NCBI RefSeq assembly: GCF_014202975.1 | Contig: NZ_JACHHZ010000002.1 | Location: 310,001-374,000 of the forward strand | Length of the DNA stretch: 64,000 bases | Direction of reading: 5' to 3' | Source: Povalibacter uvarum | GTDB lineage: Bacteria; Pseudomonadota; Gammaproteobacteria; Steroidobacterales; Steroidobacteraceae | Part shown: one piece after another, positions 9,528-17,123 of the stretch | Position numbering within the stretch: the first letter of the stretch is position 1 | Layout: every line of letters begins with the position of its first letter | Position numbers and translations under genes: made by a program | Notes under the pieces: generated by a model | Databases searched by the model: none | What the model was told of the DNA's origin: nothing | Seen by the model: the letters and a program-made list of their open reading frames with translations, nothing else

Positions 9528-10379
9528 ATGCCACTCTTCGCGACACGACACATTCGCCTTCGCACACTCGCCGCCCTCTCGCTGTTCCTGGCGACCGCGA
9601 GCGCGAACGCCGCGCTCGTCGACGACGTCAACGACATCCGCATCAAGGGTTGCCGCAGCCGAGCAACACTGGCCCCACTGACGTCGAGCCGCGATCTGGA
9701 CGCCGTCGCCAAGGAATGGGCCAAAGGGGGTCGGCTGAGCGACGCTCTGGAACGAACTGGCTACCGCGCGTTGAGTTCGGCATCGATGCGCATCGAAGGT
9801 GCGCCGAATCAACGCGCGATGCTCGCGGCGCTGGCCAAGAACTACTGCGACACATTGACGAATCCCGAATTCACGACAATTGGTGTTTCGCAGAAGTTTG
9901 CGGACGTCCACATCGTCATAGCTCTCCCCTTCAAAGCACCCACCACGCGCGACGCCGGAGCGATCGCCGCCGAGGTGCTCAGGTTGGTCAACGTCGCGCG
10001 CGGCCAGCCGCGACGATGCGGCAGCAAGAGCTTCGCTGCAGTGCCTCCGCTCACGGCATCGGCGATGCTTGATCGCACGGCATTGATCCACGCGCAGGAT
10101 ATGGCGGCGAAGAATTTCTTCGAACACCAGGGATCGGATGGACGCACCGTCGCCGCTCGTGCCACTCGCGTCGGCTACAACTGGCGCAGCATCGGAGAGA
10201 ACATCGCCGCCGGCCCAACGACCGCGGAGATCGTCGTGAATGGCTGGCTGAACAGTCCCGGGCATTGCGCGAACATCATGGGCCAGACATTCACCGAGAT
10301 GGGCATCGCGTTCGCCACCAGCTCGAAAAGTGATGCGGGTATTTACTGGGCCCAGGTGTTGGGCAGCCCGAGAATCTAG
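9528..10379 (+). CDS. Secreted CAP/SCP-domain protein
   Basis: The 283-residue product has a signal peptide (LAALSLFLATASANA). After a divergent N-terminal half, a CAP domain (PF00188-like) occupies about residues 145-280: EVLRLVNVARGQ, LIHAQDMAAKNFFEHQGSDG, the conserved GENIAAG, and GWLNSPGHCANIM with the His/Glu cavity residues. The bacterial CAP role is poorly defined; members are extracytoplasmic. Paired Cys residues fit oxidation. The N-terminal 120 residues resemble nothing I can name. It is a single gene between family A and B repeats. Confidence 0.9.
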   Translation: MPLFATRHIRLRTLAALSLFLATASANAALVDDVNDIRIKGCRSRATLAPLTSSRDLDAVAKEWAKGGRLSDALERTGYRALSSASMRIEGAPNQRAMLAALAKNYCDTLTNPEFTTIGVSQKFADVHIVIALPFKAPTTRDAGAIAAEVLRLVNVARGQPRRCGSKSFAAVPPLTASAMLDRTALIHAQDMAAKNFFEHQGSDGRTVAARATRVGYNWRSIGENIAAGPTTAEIVVNGWLNSPGHCANIMGQTFTEMGIAFATSSKSDAGIYWAQVLGSPRI

Positions 10380-10388
10380 GAAGAAGAT

Positions 10389-10478
10389 CTCCACGGGGGA
10401 CACGGGGATCACGGGGGGAGAAGGTATCGATACAGAGACATCTTCCGCCCCCGTGGAACCCCGTGTTCCCGTGGAAAT
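10389..10478. repeat. Intergenic inverted repeat, family B-like (CACGGGG)
   Basis: The left arm (about 10389-10419) and right arm (about 10447-10478) are near-complementary, built on CCACGGGGGACACGGGGATC and its inverse. It lies between the convergent CAP gene and the low-complexity secreted protein gene and may fold as a 3' hairpin. It differs from copies at 4695 and 16951 mainly by CACGGGG in place of CACGGAG. Confidence 0.75.
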
Positions 10479-10488
10479 TCCGGCCGCT

Positions 10489-11301
10489 CTAGCGCTGCGC
10501 CGACGCTGACGCGGCGCCGTTGGCATCTGCACCTGCCTGCAACGCGATGCCATCGCGCGAGGCCTTCGCATTGCCATTCGCGGAACCACTGCCCTCGCCG
10601 CTCAGCGCCGCGGTCGGCAACGCGGGAGTGGAGCTGCTTTCACTCGGCGCGCTTTCGCTCGAGTTGCTGCCGAGTGCACTGGTGAGCGAACTTGCCGGGG
10701 GCGTCGATTCGCCCGAAGCAGTCGATGGCGTCGTCGCCAGATTTCCCAACATCGAACCCGACGACTGCGCGTTGCCACCGAGGAGTGCCGGAGCCGGCTC
10801 CATCGGAGTCGTGTTGGGTGTCGTGCTGTTCGCGGTGGAACCGAGCAGCGACTGAGTTGTGCCGGCATTGCCCGACGCCGCCTGCGTTGCGTTCGCGCCG
10901 GTCGAAGAGAGGGAACCCGCGGCGTTGGCAGCCGCATCGAGCTGACCGGTCGCGTTGACCTGCTTGGCCTGATCCGCAGCACCGCGTGCGGCGCTCGTTG
11001 CACCCTGAGCTGCGGAGCGTGTGCGCGTTCCGGTTTCCTGCAGCGACGAACGCGTGCGATCACGCGTGTTGCGCAACGAGCCGCCGACTTCATCCGTCGT
11101 GCGACGCAATCCGCCGGCGCGCAACTCGCCACCGATCGAGCCCATGCCGTTGCCTTGCGTCATCATGCCCATGTCCCGCATTCCGCCGGACAACGTGCCA
11201 CCCAGGCCGCCCGTGAGATTGCCGCCCAGGCCCTGGGCATTCACCGACGCAGCCGCCATCACCGCCGCCATTGCCACACCGATACGGATCGAAGTTTTCA
11301 T
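10489..11301 (-). CDS. Low-complexity secreted protein under the local ECF-type promoter
   Basis: The 270-residue product has a signal peptide (MKTSIRIGVAMAAVMAAASVNA) followed by Gly/Met-rich repeats (GLGGNLTGGLGGTLSGG), an Arg/Thr-rich middle (RTTDEVGGSLRNTRDRTRSS) and a long Ser/Ala/Thr/Asn-rich C-terminal half. No known domain or Cys is visible, so it is probably disordered and may be extracytoplasmic or cell-surface. The start at 11301 is fixed by GAGGAGG immediately upstream. Its promoter matches those of the sigma factor and subtilase nearby, so it is likely part of that ECF regulon. Function is unknown. Confidence 0.8.
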   Translation of the reverse strand: MKTSIRIGVAMAAVMAAASVNAQGLGGNLTGGLGGTLSGGMRDMGMMTQGNGMGSIGGELRAGGLRRTTDEVGGSLRNTRDRTRSSLQETGTRTRSAAQGATSAARGAADQAKQVNATGQLDAAANAAGSLSSTGANATQAASGNAGTTQSLLGSTANSTTPNTTPMEPAPALLGGNAQSSGSMLGNLATTPSTASGESTPPASSLTSALGSNSSESAPSESSSTPALPTAALSGEGSGSANGNAKASRDGIALQAGADANGAASASAQR

Positions 11302-11345
11302 ATGTCCTCCTCTGACCGCAGCCAATCTGCAGCCTTTGTAGAGAG

Positions 11346-11371
11346 GACGACCGGGAATTGGGATTTCTTCC
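11346..11371 (-). promoter_or_regulatory. ECF-type promoter of the secreted-protein gene
   Basis: On the minus strand GGAAGAAATCCC (11371-11360) is followed after exactly 10 nt by CGTC (11349-11346). The same motif and spacing occurs before the sigma factor gene and the subtilase gene. GGAA...CGTC with this spacing is the usual shape of ECF sigma promoters. Confidence 0.7.
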
Positions 11372-11392
11372 CGGAGGATGAAGATTTTTCTC

Positions 11393-11459
11393 GTCACTCC
11401 CGCGAACGCGGAAGTCCACCTGGAGAAGCGGGATGGATTCCCGCTTTCGCGGGAATGCC
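11393..11459. repeat. Family A repeat copy 2, overlapping the subtilase 3' end
   Basis: Inverted arms at 11393-11418 and 11434-11459 carry the family A core (TGGATTCCCGCTTTCGCGGG in the right arm). The subtilase stop codon at 11396-11394 lies in the left arm, so the last 20 or so codons of that gene are repeat sequence. Confidence 0.85.
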
Positions 11460-12740
11460 AGATTTGGCGAGACTCGCCGGCATCCGCAACTGCGCCCCCA
11501 CCAGGCCCTTTCCATAAATCCGGTCCTGGCCTTTCGATCCGAGATCGAGCGCATGACTCGCCAGCAACGCGATTGCGCTCGATGCCTTCGACACATCCGG
11601 TTCGTTGATCCGGGTGGCCAACAGCCCGGCGACGATCGGCGCCGCGAATGACGTGCCTCTCACGACAACGTATGCCTGCGCGAGCGTTGCCGCCGACATC
11701 TCCGCGCCCGGCGCGGCAAAAGCGACATGAGTTCCGCGACAGGCTTCGACGAGCACGCGATTGCGCGCATCGACTCCCGTGACACCGATCACACCCGGAT
11801 AGGCGGCCGGATAGAGCGGTGGCGAACTCGGCCCATCATTCCCGACGGCCGCGACGATGACATGTCCGCGAGCAACGACGACGCGCACTACGCCTTCGAG
11901 AATCCGATTGGCGGGCCCGACCAGACTCACATTGATCACTGGAACGCGTTCGCGAGCCATCCAGGCGAATGCATCGACGACTGCATCGACCGCGCCGCCC
12001 GATGCCTGCCCGCAATAAACGTCGGCGCTGTAGAGCAACGCGTTCGGCGCGGCCCCATGAAAATCTCCCGCGGAGCCGACGAGCAGCGACGCGACCGCTG
12101 TTCCGTGCGCAGTGGGAATCGGCGCACTGCAACCATGTTGCTGAATGCTCGTTCCATTGAAGGCGGGATGCGCACCCTCCACGCCGCCATCGATGAGTCC
12201 GACCCGAATCCCGGCAGTGGGGGCCGTCGATGCAGCTTGAGCCGCAGTCGGCGCCGTTCCGGTGACTTCACCGCTCTCGAAATACAGATGATTGAAGTCG
12301 TAGGTGCCCTGCGGATCGATGCGCTGCAGATCACGGATTGCACGGCGAGTCGACACGCCCTCCGGCGCGCGCAGGATGACGACTTCGACATCGAGACCTT
12401 CGAGCACTCTTCGACGCGCGATCTCGAAACCTCGACCTTGCGCCTGCCGCAGAGCATCTTCCGTTGGCGACAACGCCGCAATCTCACTGCGGACTATCGG
12501 CGCACCCCGCGGATCGGCCTCGACGACGTCCCGGTTTCGCCGCAGCAGGTCACGCACTCGCAACTGGCGCAGTCGCTCAGGGTCGGCCAGCTCGAGCGTG
12601 CGATTCAGCGTGCCATCGACGTTGAGCGGCGTCTCTACGGGCAACTGCGGCAGCTGCACCTGAGGGAGGACCTGCGCGTGCACGAAACCCGGCAGCCCGG
12701 CCACGACGATCGCGGCCAGGACCCCTCTGCCCAACTTCAT
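11394..12740 (-). CDS. Secreted subtilisin-like serine protease (S8 family)
   Basis: The 448-residue product has a signal peptide (MKLGRGVLAAIVVAGLPGFVHA). About 150 residues follow that may act as a propeptide, then an S8 catalytic domain with Asp184 (GLIDGGV), His212 (AHGTAVASLL), oxyanion Asn301 (AAVGNDG) and Ser364 (GTSFAAP). All triad residues are present, so it should be active outside the cytoplasm. Its C-terminal tail (SGIPAKAGIHP) is translated from a family A repeat. The start at 12740 is preferred to 12761 because the ECF-type -10 at 12776-12773 would put transcription start within a few bases of the earlier ATG. It is divergent from the sigma factor gene. Confidence 0.9.
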   Translation of the reverse strand: MKLGRGVLAAIVVAGLPGFVHAQVLPQVQLPQLPVETPLNVDGTLNRTLELADPERLRQLRVRDLLRRNRDVVEADPRGAPIVRSEIAALSPTEDALRQAQGRGFEIARRRVLEGLDVEVVILRAPEGVSTRRAIRDLQRIDPQGTYDFNHLYFESGEVTGTAPTAAQAASTAPTAGIRVGLIDGGVEGAHPAFNGTSIQQHGCSAPIPTAHGTAVASLLVGSAGDFHGAAPNALLYSADVYCGQASGGAVDAVVDAFAWMARERVPVINVSLVGPANRILEGVVRVVVARGHVIVAAVGNDGPSSPPLYPAAYPGVIGVTGVDARNRVLVEACRGTHVAFAAPGAEMSAATLAQAYVVVRGTSFAAPIVAGLLATRINEPDVSKASSAIALLASHALDLGSKGQDRIYGKGLVGAQLRMPASLAKSGIPAKAGIHPASPGGLPRSRE

Positions 12741-12772
12741 GAGAGATGCTTTCCGGCGCATACGACTCACTA

Positions 12773-12798
12773 TACGCACGAGACCCGGGATTTCTTCC
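12773..12798 (-). promoter_or_regulatory. ECF-type promoter of the subtilase gene
   Basis: GGAAGAAATCCC (12798-12787 on the minus strand), 10 nt, then CGTA (12776-12773). It has the same upstream box and spacing as the promoters at 12859 and 11346, with A instead of C in the last base of the -10. Confidence 0.65.
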
Positions 12799-12858
12799 CG
12801 GGCCGCTTTCGATTTCGTGACGCTGTGCCGCCGGTCGGCGACAATTCCGCTTCGGGAC

Positions 12859-12884
12859 GGAAGAAATCCCCGCTCCCGGTCGTC
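12859..12884 (+). promoter_or_regulatory. ECF-type autoregulatory promoter of the sigma factor
   Basis: GGAAGAAATCCC (12859-12870), 10 nt, CGTC (12881-12884), 22 bp before the sigma factor ATG. The downstream bases CCCGGTCGTCCT are also shared with the secreted-protein promoter. A promoter shared by a sigma gene and neighbours is the classic sign of ECF autoregulation. Confidence 0.7.
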
Positions 12885-12906
12885 CTTCCAGTAACAGTGG
12901 TGACAG

Positions 12907-13392
12907 ATGCCCACATCGGTCGATCAGGTCCGCGAGCAGCTCGTGGGCGCCTTGCCGCGCCTGCGACGGTTCGCCCGTACGCTGACACGCAATGTCGCGG
13001 ACGCCGATGACCTGGTGCAGATCGCCGTGGAGCGAGCGCTGCTCAAGTTCGATCAATGGCGTCCGGAGTCGCGATTCGAGAGCTGGATGTTCGGGATCAT
13101 TCGCAATGCGTGGATCGACGAAGTGCGCTCGCGACGCCGCCAGGATCGCGTGTTCCTCCCCGAGGAGAGCGGCGAGAACGTGGGCGACGCGAGCAACGAG
13201 GCACAGACAACGCGGTTGTCGATGCAGCGCGCATTGATGGCGTTGCCCGAAGAGCAGCGCGAGGCGATCGCGCTGGTGCTGATCGAAGGCCTTTCCTACA
13301 AGGAAGCCTCCGATCTGCTCGGGATTCCGATGGGAACTTTGACGAGTCGCCTCGCGCGTGGCCGCGAGGCAATGCAAGCCAACCTGAGTTGA
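12907..13392 (+). CDS. ECF (extracytoplasmic function) RNA polymerase sigma factor
   Basis: The 161-residue product contains only sigma regions 2 and 4, as in ECF sigmas. Region 2 has DADDLVQIAVERAL and FESWMFGIIRNAWIDEVRSR. Region 4 has ALPEEQREAIALVLIEGLSY and the helix-turn-helix KEASDLLGIPMGTLTSRLAR. It is followed 5 nt later by a membrane anti-sigma factor gene and preceded by a motif found at two other local promoters. The likely role is sensing an envelope signal through the anti-sigma and inducing itself, the subtilase and the low-complexity secreted protein. Confidence 0.95.
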   Translation: MPTSVDQVREQLVGALPRLRRFARTLTRNVADADDLVQIAVERALLKFDQWRPESRFESWMFGIIRNAWIDEVRSRRRQDRVFLPEESGENVGDASNEAQTTRLSMQRALMALPEEQREAIALVLIEGLSYKEASDLLGIPMGTLTSRLARGREAMQANLS

Positions 13393-13397
13393 AGACG

Positions 13398-14132
13398 ATG
13401 AAGTTCAGCGATGAAATCCTGATGGCCTACGCAGACGGCGAGCTCGACGCCGCGACGCGCACCGCCATCGAGGAAGCGATGGCGAACGATCCGCGGATCG
13501 CACAGGCAATCGAGCGTCATCGCAGCCTGGGCCGCGATCTGCGCTCGGCGTTCGATCCGATGCTCGATGAGCCAATGCCAGAGAAGCTTGTGATTGCTGC
13601 GACCACGGCGCCGGCTACCAAGCCGGCGGATGTCGTATCGATCGACGGCGCTCGCCGGCCGATCAAGCGCAGCTGGTCATGGCCCGAGTGGGGCGCAATG
13701 GCAGCGAGCCTCCTGATAGGCATCGTCATCACCCGACTGGTCACGAGCACCGACGACAATGTTGTCGCCCGGGACGGCCACATGTTCGCCGCGGGCACAC
13801 TGGCGAACGCACTCGATCAGCAGGCAAGCGGTGCGTCAAGCGAGTCCGGCGTTCACGTCGCTATCACTTATCGCGCGAAGTCCGGCGACTACTGCCGCAC
13901 GTTCACGATGGCGGAGCCTGCTGAGGTTGCAGGCATCGCCTGTCGTCAGGGCGATCAATGGCGACTGGATACGCTGGCCGGCGGCGAAAGCACTGAAGCC
14001 AGCAGCAACTATCGAATGGCCGGGACTGCGATGCCGCCGGCGATTCTCCAGACGGTGCAGGACTCGATCGCCGGTGAGGCGCTCGATGCGGCGCAGGAAG
14101 CTGCCGCACGCGAACGGGGCTGGAAAGAATAG
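13398..14132 (+). CDS. Membrane-anchored anti-sigma factor
   Basis: The 244-residue product begins MKFSDEILMAYADGELD, a form of the short N-terminal sigma-binding segment common in transmembrane anti-sigma factors. A single membrane helix lies at about residues 97-115 (GAMAASLLIGIVITRLV), leaving a periplasmic C-terminal domain with two Cys (GDYCRTF, GIACRQG) that could sense redox or envelope stress. No HxxxCxxC zinc motif is visible. It starts 5 nt after the sigma stop, so the two are an operon. Open frame extends upstream in this frame through the sigma gene, but the ATG at 13398 is the sensible start. Confidence 0.85.
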   Translation: MKFSDEILMAYADGELDAATRTAIEEAMANDPRIAQAIERHRSLGRDLRSAFDPMLDEPMPEKLVIAATTAPATKPADVVSIDGARRPIKRSWSWPEWGAMAASLLIGIVITRLVTSTDDNVVARDGHMFAAGTLANALDQQASGASSESGVHVAITYRAKSGDYCRTFTMAEPAEVAGIACRQGDQWRLDTLAGGESTEASSNYRMAGTAMPPAILQTVQDSIAGEALDAAQEAAARERGWKE

Positions 14133-14136
14133 CGAG

Positions 14137-14157
14137 CCCTCCGGCGATGCCGGAGGG
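14137..14157. terminator. GC-rich hairpin after the anti-sigma gene
   Basis: CCCTCCGGC (14137-14145) and GCCGGAGGG (14149-14157) form a perfect 9-bp stem with a 3-nt loop, between the convergent anti-sigma and dps genes. No T-tract follows, so it may stabilise 3' ends more than terminate. Confidence 0.5.
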
Positions 14158-14182
14158 ACTGGCTCAGGGTCAAGACGCCCGA

Positions 14183-14653
14183 CTATTTCTCCAGCAAGCT
14201 GCGCAGCATCCACGCCGTCTTCTCATGCAGCTGGATGCGCTGCGTCAGCAGATCCGCCGTCGCCTCATCGCCGGCCTTCTCGGCCACCGGGAAAATCTTT
14301 CGGGCCGTGCGCACGACTGCTTCCTGGCCTTCGACCAGCTGGCGGATCATGTCCTCGGCCTTCGGCACGCCTTCCGCTTCCTTGATCGACGAGAGCTTGC
14401 CGAACTCGGCATAGCTGCCCGGCGCAAAGCTGCCGAGGGCGCGGATACGTTCGGCGATCAGGTCGACCGCGGTGGAAAGCTCGGTGTACTGGGTCTCGAA
14501 CATGAGATGCAGCGTCTGGAACATCGGTCCAGTGACGTTCCAGTGAAACTTGTGCGTCTTGAGATAGAGCGTGTAGCTGTCGGCCAGCAGGTGCGACAGG
14601 CCTTCGGCCACTTTCACGCGTTGTTTTTCGGGAATGCCGATATCGATCTTCAC
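14183..14653 (-). CDS. dps: Dps-family DNA-protecting ferritin-like protein
   Basis: Dps dodecamers oxidise and store iron and protect DNA in starvation and oxidative stress. The 156-residue product has the Dps core [19 protein letters not shown] and [10 protein letters not shown], holding the ferroxidase His and Asp/Glu ligands at the dimer interface. Its start is GTG at 14653: AGGAGA (14665-14660) sits 6 nt upstream, while an in-frame TTG at 14668 overlaps that Shine-Dalgarno. Length is normal for the family. It is monocistronic, next to a family A repeat. Confidence 0.9.
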   Translation of the reverse strand: MKIDIGIPEKQRVKVAEGLSHLLADSYTLYLKTHKFHWNVTGPMFQTLHLMFETQYTELSTAVDLIAERIRALGSFAPGSYAEFGKLSSIKEAEGVPKAEDMIRQLVEGQEAVVRTARKIFPVAEKAGDEATADLLTQRIQLHEKTAWMLRSLLEK

Positions 14654-14708
14654 GAGCCGTCTCCTCAATCAATGAAACATCAATGAAATATCCAAGCCTT
14701 CGATTCGT

Positions 14709-14775
14709 CGTTCCCGCGAAAGCGGGAATCCATCCGGATCGGACGGGATGGACTCCCGCCTGCGCGGGAGTGACG
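14709..14775. repeat. Family A palindromic repeat copy 3
   Basis: Inverted arms 14709-14735 and 14746-14775 with the CCCGCGAAAGCGGGAATCCA core on the left and GGATGGACTCCCGCCTGCGC on the right. It lies between dps and the VOC gene, upstream of dps. Confidence 0.85.
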
Positions 14776-14854
14776 AAGACACCGTAACCGTACGCCGCGC
14801 CACTTCGCCGGTGCAACAGCCGGCAACGATAGCGGGCAGCGACAGAATCGATCT

Positions 14855-15241
14855 CTACGCCGCGTCGTGGCACACCGCTTCGATGTTGTGGCCGTCCGGA
14901 TCGAGCACGAACGCGCCGTAGTAGTTCGCGTGATAGTGGGGACGCATGCCAGGCGGACCGTTGTCGCGCCCGCCCGCGGCGATCGCAGCCTCGTAGAACT
15001 TGTCGACCAGCCCGCGATTCGCGACCCGGAACGCGATGTGGATCGGCGGATCGTTCGGCTTGCCCTTGCCGATCCAGAAATCCGGCTTCGGCGGCACGCC
15101 GAACCCGGCCCCGGCGAAGCCGCCCGTATCTTCCGGCTTCAACTCCATCAACATCCGGTAGCCGATGGGCTCGAGCGCAGCGAGGTAGAACGCTTTGCTG
15201 CGGGCAAAGTCGCTGACCGAAAGTCCTGTGTGATCGATCAT
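14855..15241 (-). CDS. VOC-family (glyoxalase-like) protein
   Basis: The 128-residue protein is a single vicinal-oxygen-chelate domain. It opens IDHTGLSVSDFARSKAFY, the usual first beta-alpha unit, and has PPIHIAFRV and GAFVLDPDGHNIEAVCH near the end. Metal-ligand positions are plausible at His4, His70-region and Glu near the C-terminus. Members include glyoxalases, extradiol dioxygenases and resistance proteins; this subgroup is usually left unassigned. The substrate is unknown. Confidence 0.85.
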   Translation of the reverse strand: MIDHTGLSVSDFARSKAFYLAALEPIGYRMLMELKPEDTGGFAGAGFGVPPKPDFWIGKGKPNDPPIHIAFRVANRGLVDKFYEAAIAAGGRDNGPPGMRPHYHANYYGAFVLDPDGHNIEAVCHDAA

Positions 15242-15427
15242 GGTCGTCCTCCTGGCGAAGCACCGACTTTAGCCCATCTGCATGGCGCCCCGTTTGTCTC
15301 CGCGTGCTGTGATGCATCCGGTGACACAAACGTCATCGGGCCGGCAGGGTTCCATTCGTTGGGCTGCGAACCTGCGACGGGCCGCACAGTGCGGCAGGCT
15401 CCGGCGTGGATGCCTGGAAGACTCGGC

Positions 15428-15433
15428 TACAAT
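15428..15433 (+). promoter_or_regulatory. Candidate -10 (TACAAT) 9 nt before the PLD-like gene
   Basis: TACAAT ends 9 nt before the ATG at 15443. If it is used, the transcript is nearly leaderless. The gene shows no Shine-Dalgarno, which fits. Confidence 0.4.
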
Positions 15434-15442
15434 CCGCGCGAC

Positions 15443-16939
15443 ATGGACAACAACGAAGCGGACGCAACACCTCGCCGGCGGTTTCGCAAACGGTGGATCT
15501 TCTGGGGGTTCGTGGCGATCTGGGTGGCGGTCGGCCTCTGGCAGACCACCAAACCGATGCCAGCGGGCACCCAGCAGAAAACACCGCCCGTGGCAGTCGA
15601 TGTCGCGAACGTGAAGTTCCTGGCGGACCTGACGTACAACGACCCTCGCGGCCAGCTCTTGTACGAACAGCGCGTCTTCGACCAGATCCTGCGGATCATC
15701 GATGAAGCGCAGACGTTCATCGTCGCCGACTTCTTCCTGTTCAACGACCTGATGGGAGCAGCCGATGCGCCGTACCGGACGCTGAGCCGCGAACTTGGCG
15801 ATCGACTGATCGCGCGCAAGGCGGCGCAGCCGGGTTTGTCGGTCCTGCTCGTCACCGATCCGATCAACGACGTTTACGGCGGCGCCGAATCGCAGCTGCT
15901 GGAGCGGCTGCGCAATGCGGGCATCAACGTCGTCACGACCGACCTCGAAAAGCTGCGCGATTCGAACCCCGGCTATTCCTCGCTCTGGCGGATGTTCGGT
16001 CAGTGGTGGGGCAACTCGCCCGGCGGCGATGCGATGCCGAATCCTTTCGACACGGAGCCGGCGCGCGTGAGCTTTCGAAGCTGGCTGGCGCTCCTCAACT
16101 TCAAGGCGAATCATCGCAAGCTCATCGTCGCGGACCGTGCTGACAGTCAGGTCGTCGCGCTGGTGACCTCCGCCAATCCGCACGATGCGAGCAGCGCGCA
16201 TTCCAACGTCGCGGTGGAGTTCGTGGGCGGACCCGCGCTCGATGTCGTCGAAAGCGAACTCGGGATCGCACGCTTCTCCGGTTGGGACGGCCACATCCTC
16301 GCTTCGGCGCCGGCTGCGGAGCCCGTTGCGCCAGAACGCGCGGTGCAGTTGTCCTTCATCACCGAGGGATCGATTCGCGATCACCTCGTGAACGCAATCG
16401 ACCATGCGCGCAACGGTGATGCCGTTCGCATCGCCACGTTCTATCTGAGCGACCGCAAGGTCGTCGAATCGCTGCTGCAGGCCGCGAAGCGCAACGTATC
16501 GGTCCAGCTCATCCTCGATCCCAATCGCGACGCTTTCGGTCGCCAGAAGGATGGCGTCCCCAATCGACCCGTGGCCAACGAACTGGTCACGAAGAGCGAC
16601 GGCCAGATACAGGTGCGCTGGTACCGGACGCACGGCGAGCAATTCCATACGAAGGTCGCGATGGTCACCCAGGGCGATCGCCTGATCGCATCCGTGGGCT
16701 CCGCCAACCTCACGCGCCGCAACATCGGCAACTACAACCTCGAAGCCAACGTCGCACTGGAGATGGGCAAGGACTCACCGCTCGCGCTCGAGATGGTCGC
16801 GTACTTCGACCGGCTCTGGACCAACCAGGGCCCGCCCGGCACGGAGTTCACCTCCGCCTTCGGCGTCTACGAAGACAAGGACTCACGCAGGTACTGGCGG
16901 TATCGGTTCATGGAAGCCACCGGGCTCAGTACTTTCTGA
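15443..16939 (+). CDS. Membrane-anchored phospholipase D-like protein
   Basis: The 498-residue product has one N-terminal membrane helix (WIFWGFVAIWVAVGLW) and two PLD/cardiolipin synthase half-sites. The first has NHRKLIVAD with His224; the second has FHTKVAM with His402, followed by SVGSANLTRRNIGNYNLE. Both HxK motifs are retained, so phosphatidyl-transfer or phosphodiester hydrolysis is expected, probably on membrane lipids. It has the length of cardiolipin synthases but only one anchor and a longer insert (MFGQWWGNSPGG). It lies between the divergent VOC gene and ppc. Confidence 0.88.
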   Translation: MDNNEADATPRRRFRKRWIFWGFVAIWVAVGLWQTTKPMPAGTQQKTPPVAVDVANVKFLADLTYNDPRGQLLYEQRVFDQILRIIDEAQTFIVADFFLFNDLMGAADAPYRTLSRELGDRLIARKAAQPGLSVLLVTDPINDVYGGAESQLLERLRNAGINVVTTDLEKLRDSNPGYSSLWRMFGQWWGNSPGGDAMPNPFDTEPARVSFRSWLALLNFKANHRKLIVADRADSQVVALVTSANPHDASSAHSNVAVEFVGGPALDVVESELGIARFSGWDGHILASAPAAEPVAPERAVQLSFITEGSIRDHLVNAIDHARNGDAVRIATFYLSDRKVVESLLQAAKRNVSVQLILDPNRDAFGRQKDGVPNRPVANELVTKSDGQIQVRWYRTHGEQFHTKVAMVTQGDRLIASVGSANLTRRNIGNYNLEANVALEMGKDSPLALEMVAYFDRLWTNQGPPGTEFTSAFGVYEDKDSRRYWRYRFMEATGLSTF

Positions 16940-16950
16940 TCCGAGAGGAA

Positions 16951-17034
16951 GGAGATTTCACACGGAGATCACGGAGTACACGGAGTTCGTCAGAGCCCGA
17001 TCTTCTTGCCCTCCGTGAACTCCGTGTGAAATCC
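16951..17034. repeat. Intergenic inverted repeat, family B copy 2
   Basis: The left arm 16951-16985 and right arm 17011-17034 are inverted copies of the element at 4695-4823, with shared CACACGGAG and CTCCGTGTGAAATCC. Three tandem GACTCC units follow at 17035-17052. It lies between the PLD-like gene and ppc. Confidence 0.85.
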
Positions 17035-17123
17035 GACTCCGACTCCGACTCCGTATCCGCCTCTGATTCCCTCCCCGGTCGGCTTCTTGCATGGTGCACA
17101 ATGCGCGCCTCCCGGAGACTGCC

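Noticed and set aside
14654-14668. dps start at TTG 14668
   Set aside because: The AGGAGA ribosome-binding site lies within those codons; GTG 14653 is at the correct distance from it.
17035-17058. GACTCC tandem repeat as a CRISPR-like or microsatellite array
   Set aside because: Only three perfect 6-nt units, no spacers, next to a family B element; too short to be functional on its own.
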